Positions 34,521-37,508 of a stretch of 37,508 bases of DNA are shown here, piece after piece. Under the pieces are notes generated by a model. It worked only from the letters and a program-made list of their open reading frames with translations, was not told the DNA's origin and ran no database searches. A program made the translations under genes and the position numbers. Source of the stretch: Acetobacteraceae bacterium (GTDB lineage: Bacteria > Pseudomonadota > Alphaproteobacteria > Acetobacterales > Acetobacteraceae); contig JAIXVH010000385.1 in assembly GCA_027483125.1 (NCBI GenBank), forward strand, positions 1 through 37,508, read 5' to 3'. Within the stretch, counting starts at the first letter, position 1. Each line of letters starts with the position of its first letter.

Positions 34521-35564
34521 ATGACCGACCTGTTCTCCCCCACCCAACTCGGCGACATCTCGCTCGCCAACCGCATCGTGATGGCGCCGATGACGCGCAG
34601 CCGTTCGCCCGGCGGCGTGCCGAATGCGCTGAACGCCGAATACTACGCGCAGCGCGCCTCGGCGGGCCTGATCATCACCGAGGGCACGGCGCCGGCGGCA
34701 CTCGGCGCGGGATACCCGAATATCCCAGCGCTGTTCGATGCGCGCCATGTCGCGGGCTGGCGCGCGGTTGCGGACGCCGTGCATGCGAAGGGTGGACGCA
34801 TCGTGGTGCAGCTGATGCACACCGGCCGCATCGCGCATGCGGAAGTGCTGGGCGACCAGCCTGTCGGTGCCTCGGCCATCGCTGCCCCTGGCCAGATTTT
34901 CACCGGCACCGCGATGCGCGACCATTCGACGCCGCGCCCGCTGACCGGTGCCGAGATCGAGCAGGTCATTGCGCAATACGGCACGGCCGCACGGCTGGCG
35001 CGCGAAGCGGGGCTGGATGGCGTGGAAATCCATGGCGCGAATGGCTACCTGCCCAACCAGTTCCTGGCGCCCAATGTGAATGACCGCAGTGACCAGTGGG
35101 GCGGTTCGGTCGAGAACCGCGCGCGCTTCCTGCTGGCTGCAACCGATGCTGCGGTGGCTGCGATCGGTGCCGGCCGCGTGGGCGTGCGGCTCTCACCGGG
35201 CAACCCGTTCAACGACATCGCGGATGCTGACGCGCCCGCCACCTACGCGCATGTCATGCGCGAATTGGCCAAGCGCAACCTGGCCTATCTGCATGTGATG
35301 AATGTGCAGCCTGGCTTCGACGTGCCGGCGCTGGTGCGCGCGAATTATCCGGGCCAGGTGATCCTGAATGGTGGCTATGATCGCCCACGGGCGGAGGCGG
35401 ATGTGGCGGCTGGTGTCTCGGCCATTGCCTTCGGTGTGCCCTTCATCGCCAACCCCGATCTGCCGGCGCGTTTGGCGGGTGGCCTGGCCTTGGCGGCGCC
35501 CGACAAGGCCACCTTCTATGGTGGTGACGCCCGCGGCTACACGGATTACCCGGCGGCCGCCTGA
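34521..35564 (+). CDS. Old Yellow Enzyme family alkene reductase (NemA-like)
   Basis: This 347-residue FMN TIM-barrel opens with L-F-S-P-T-Q-L-G-D-I-S-L-A-N-R-I-V-M-A-P-type sequence. It carries V-E-I-H-G-A-N-G-Y-L-P-N-Q-F and D-Q-W-G-G-S-V-E-N-R-A-R-F, the hallmarks of OYE/N-ethylmaleimide reductases. V-Q-L-M-H-T-G-R-I and a C-terminal G-V-P-F-I-A-N-P-D complete the FMN site. It uses NAD(P)H to reduce activated double bonds, such as enones and maleimides. GAAGGAG precedes the ATG. The 3' end overlaps the convergent Coq10-like gene by 19 bp. Confidence 0.93.
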   Translation: MTDLFSPTQLGDISLANRIVMAPMTRSRSPGGVPNALNAEYYAQRASAGLIITEGTAPAALGAGYPNIPALFDARHVAGWRAVADAVHAKGGRIVVQLMHTGRIAHAEVLGDQPVGASAIAAPGQIFTGTAMRDHSTPRPLTGAEIEQVIAQYGTAARLAREAGLDGVEIHGANGYLPNQFLAPNVNDRSDQWGGSVENRARFLLAATDAAVAAIGAGRVGVRLSPGNPFNDIADADAPATYAHVMRELAKRNLAYLHVMNVQPGFDVPALVRANYPGQVILNGGYDRPRAEADVAAGVSAIAFGVPFIANPDLPARLAGGLALAAPDKATFYGGDARGYTDYPAAA

Positions 35565-36025
35565 TTCGCCGGTGCGGGCGCCGCCGGGATCGGTGCGCGC
35601 CCGTAAAGCTGCATGGCGCGTCGTTCAAAGGCGCGCACCATCATCTGCACGGCTTCGTTGAACACGACGCCGATCGCGGCCTGCAGGATGCCGCTGCGGA
35701 ACTCGAAATCGACGAAGAAATCCACCTCGACGCCGTTCGGGTGCGGGATGAATTTCCAGGTGTTGTTCAGGTAGCGGAAGGGGCCGTTGAGGTAGCGCAC
35801 CTCGACCAGCCCGGGGCGGTCGAGCGTCACTTCGCTGCGGAAGGTCTCGCGGAAGATCTTGAAGCCGATCGTCATGTCCGCGACCAGCTTCGCATCATCG
35901 GCGGTGATGACCCGGCAGGCGGTGCACCATGGCAGGAATTCCGGGTAGCGCTTCACATCGGCCACCAGCGCGAACATCTGTTCGGGCGTATGGCGCAGCA
36001 CCTTTTTTTGCGCGTGGGTGGGCAT
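35546..36025 (-). CDS. Coq10/RatA-like polyketide-cyclase fold protein
   Basis: This 159-residue SRPBCC/START-like protein starts M-P-T-H-A-Q-K-K-V-L-R-H-T-P-E-Q-M-F and continues D-V-K-R-Y-P-E-F-L-P-W-C, the strong signature of the Coq10/RatA group. R-Y-L-N-G-P-F-R-Y-L and V-D-F-F-V-D-F-E-F follow. Coq10 proteins bind ubiquinone and assist its delivery; RatA was described as a ribosome-association toxin in E. coli. The ATG lies one base after the lipA stop (TGACATG). An Ala/Pro-rich tail ends the protein. Confidence 0.88.
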   Translation of the reverse strand: MPTHAQKKVLRHTPEQMFALVADVKRYPEFLPWCTACRVITADDAKLVADMTIGFKIFRETFRSEVTLDRPGLVEVRYLNGPFRYLNNTWKFIPHPNGVEVDFFVDFEFRSGILQAAIGVVFNEAVQMMVRAFERRAMQLYGRAPIPAAPAPANQAAAG

Positions 36026-36026
36026 G

Positions 36027-36995
36027 TCAGGCTGGAGCCAGCTGCCGCAGCCGCGCGGCCTTGAGTGCCGCGAAGTCACGATCCGCGTGATAGGAGCTGC
36101 GGGTCAGCGGTGTGGCGGAGACCAGCAGGAAGCCCTTGCCGCGGGCGGTTTTCGCGTAGTCCTCAAACTCGGTGGGTTCCACGAAGCGGGCCACGGCGGC
36201 GTGCTTCACCGTCGGCTGCAGGTATTGGCCGATGGTCAGGAAATCCACTTCGGCGCTGCGCAGATCATCCATCACCTGCGCCACTTCCATGCGCTCCTCG
36301 CCGAGGCCCGCCATCAGGCCGGATTTGGTGAAGATGGTCGGGTCCAGCTGCTTCACGCGGTCCAGCAGGCGCAGCGAATGATAGTAGCGCGCGCCGGGGC
36401 GAATGGTGGGGTAGAGCCGCGGCACGGTTTCCAGATTGTGGTTGAACACATCGGGGCGCGCGGCCACCACCACCTCCAGCGCGCCATCCTTGCGCAGGAA
36501 ATCGGGTGTCAGGATTTCGATGGTGGTCTCAGGCGCCGCGGCGCGAATGGAGCGAATCACTTGGGCGAAGTGCTCGGCGCCCCCATCGGCCAGGTCATCG
36601 CGGTCCACGCTGGTGATCACGACATGCCGCAGCCCCAGCTTGGCCACAGCATCGCCGACGCGCCGCGGTTCGTCGGCATCCAGCGCCTTGGGCAGGCCGG
36701 TCGTCACGTTGCAGAAAGCGCAGGCGCGGGTGCAGATCTCGCCCATGATCATCATGGTGGCGTGACGCTGGGACCAGCACTCACCGATATTCGGGCAGGC
36801 CGCCTCTTCGCAGACCGTCACCAGCTTGTTCGCGCGCATCAAATCGCGCGTTTCAGCATAGACCGGATGCGTGGGCGCCTTGACCCTGATCCAGGCGGGC
36901 TTGCGCTGGATGGGATTGTCCGGGCGGTGCGCCTTTTCCGGATGGCGCTCGGCGCCAAGGCGGGTGCGGTGGTCGATTTCGGTGCGCGATGCCAT
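36027..36995 (-). CDS. lipA: Lipoyl synthase
   Basis: This radical-SAM enzyme has 322 residues from the ATG at 36995, which has AGGAGA upstream; an ATG at 37022 lacks a site. The auxiliary-cluster cysteines C62-x4-C67-x5-C73 and the radical-SAM cysteines C88-x3-C92-x2-C95 are present. The conserved T-R-S-S-Y-H motif near the C-terminus supplies the serine ligand. It inserts two sulfurs into protein-bound octanoyl groups, sacrificing its auxiliary cluster. That creates demand for the SUF system encoded earlier in the window. It is followed by the Coq10-like gene. Confidence 0.96.
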   Translation of the reverse strand: MASRTEIDHRTRLGAERHPEKAHRPDNPIQRKPAWIRVKAPTHPVYAETRDLMRANKLVTVCEEAACPNIGECWSQRHATMMIMGEICTRACAFCNVTTGLPKALDADEPRRVGDAVAKLGLRHVVITSVDRDDLADGGAEHFAQVIRSIRAAAPETTIEILTPDFLRKDGALEVVVAARPDVFNHNLETVPRLYPTIRPGARYYHSLRLLDRVKQLDPTIFTKSGLMAGLGEERMEVAQVMDDLRSAEVDFLTIGQYLQPTVKHAAVARFVEPTEFEDYAKTARGKGFLLVSATPLTRSSYHADRDFAALKAARLRQLAPA

Positions 36996-37055
36996 GCGCG
37001 GCGGTTCTCCTGCGCCCGTCATATAGGCGCAGAGTGAAGGAACGGCTACCGCGCG

Positions 37056-37508
37056 CTACGCTGTCTTCTGCACCGCGATGCCGAGCTCCTCGATCATGCG
37101 CTCCCGCATGATGAATTTCTGCACCTTGCCGGTGACCGTCATGGGGAAGGCATCGACGAAGCGGATCAGCTTCGGCACCTTGTAATGCGCGATCTGGCCG
37201 CGGCAGAATTCCTGGATATCCTCCGCCGTCGCATCCACGCCGGGCTTCAGTCGTATCCAGGCGCAAAGCTCCTCGCCATAGCGCTGGTCCGGCACGCCGA
37301 TCACCTGCACATCGGCGATGTGCGGGTGGCGATACAGGAACTCCTCCACCTCACGCGGATAGATGTTCTCGCCGCCGCGGATCACCAGGTCCTTGATGCG
37401 GCCGACGATGTTGCAGAAGCCCTCCGCGTCGATCACCGCCAGGTCCCCGGTGTGCATCCAGCCGGCCTGGTCGATGGCCTCACGCGTGCGCGGCTCGTCA
37501 TCCCAATA
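37056..37508 (-). CDS. AMP-binding acyl-CoA synthetase, C-terminal part
   Basis: The last 150 codons are visible and the gene runs off the right edge. [27 protein letters not shown] and T-V-T-G-K-V-Q-K-F (with the adenylation lysine) are the standard C-terminal motifs of ANL-superfamily acyl-CoA ligases. [11 protein letters not shown] resembles the medium/long-chain FadD/ACSF2-like group. It would activate a fatty or aryl acid to its CoA thioester. lipA starts 60 bp downstream on the same strand. Confidence 0.9.
   Translation of the reverse strand, partial: YWDDEPRTREAIDQAGWMHTGDLAVIDAEGFCNIVGRIKDLVIRGGENIYPREVEEFLYRHPHIADVQVIGVPDQRYGEELCAWIRLKPGVDATAEDIQEFCRGQIAHYKVPKLIRFVDAFPMTVTGKVQKFIMRERMIEELGIAVQKTA

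Overview
The window looks like chromosomal DNA of a high-GC alphaproteobacterium, most likely an acetic-acid-bacteria relative (Acetobacteraceae, Roseomonas-like). The reasons are strong G/C third positions, dense operons with ATGA/GTGA overlaps, an Rrf2-led SUF operon, ubiquinone genes, and three orphan Bug-type (TTT) periplasmic binding proteins without their membrane subunits. The lineage is inferred from gene content, not measured. No tRNA, rRNA, IS element, prophage or CRISPR array was recognised.

Layout. 1-92: start of rplM (-). 256-5696: a catabolic block with two Bug receptors, an IlvD/Edd-family sugar-acid dehydratase, an SDR oxidoreductase and a lactonase-type amidohydrolase; the SDR/amidohydrolase promoter holds three evenly spaced copies of a 10-mer. 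5757-12092: a complete SUF iron-sulfur operon, rrf2-sufB-sufC-sufD-sufS-sufU-sufT-sufA, almost all translationally coupled. 12112-14064: two tandem exported metallo-beta-lactamase-fold paralogues. 14096-14403: a decayed ohr (organic hydroperoxide resistance) pseudogene. 14378-18780 (-): m5U RNA methyltransferase, glutaryl-CoA dehydrogenase and a DEAD-box helicase with a long repetitive tail. 18952-20059 (+): an alpha/beta hydrolase and a small membrane protein.

20046-24142: a second catabolic block. A hydrolase with every fluoroacetate-dehalogenase active-site residue I could check is coupled to a Bug receptor (-). Divergent from it lies a carboxymuconolactone-decarboxylase-like protein, a 3-hydroxyisobutyrate-dehydrogenase-like enzyme and a lactonase-like MBL protein (+). 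24272-26125: DCC thiol oxidoreductase, Coq7 and a tandem universal stress protein, bounded on both sides by copies of a 97-bp palindromic intergenic repeat.

26265-29454: copper homeostasis. copA-cueR-DUF305 runs leftward and a copZ-like chaperone runs rightward from a compact divergent region with two back-to-back CueR boxes; the predicted transcription starts fall on the start codons. 29495-32201: aspartate-type aminotransferase, a double GNAT protein and a DinB-fold protein, coupled. 32205-34389: a four-domain rhodanese protein and a cysteine-dioxygenase-like enzyme (sulfur metabolism). 34521-35564: an Old Yellow Enzyme. 35546-37508 (-): a Coq10/RatA-like protein, lipoyl synthase, and the C-terminal part of an acyl-CoA synthetase running off the right edge.
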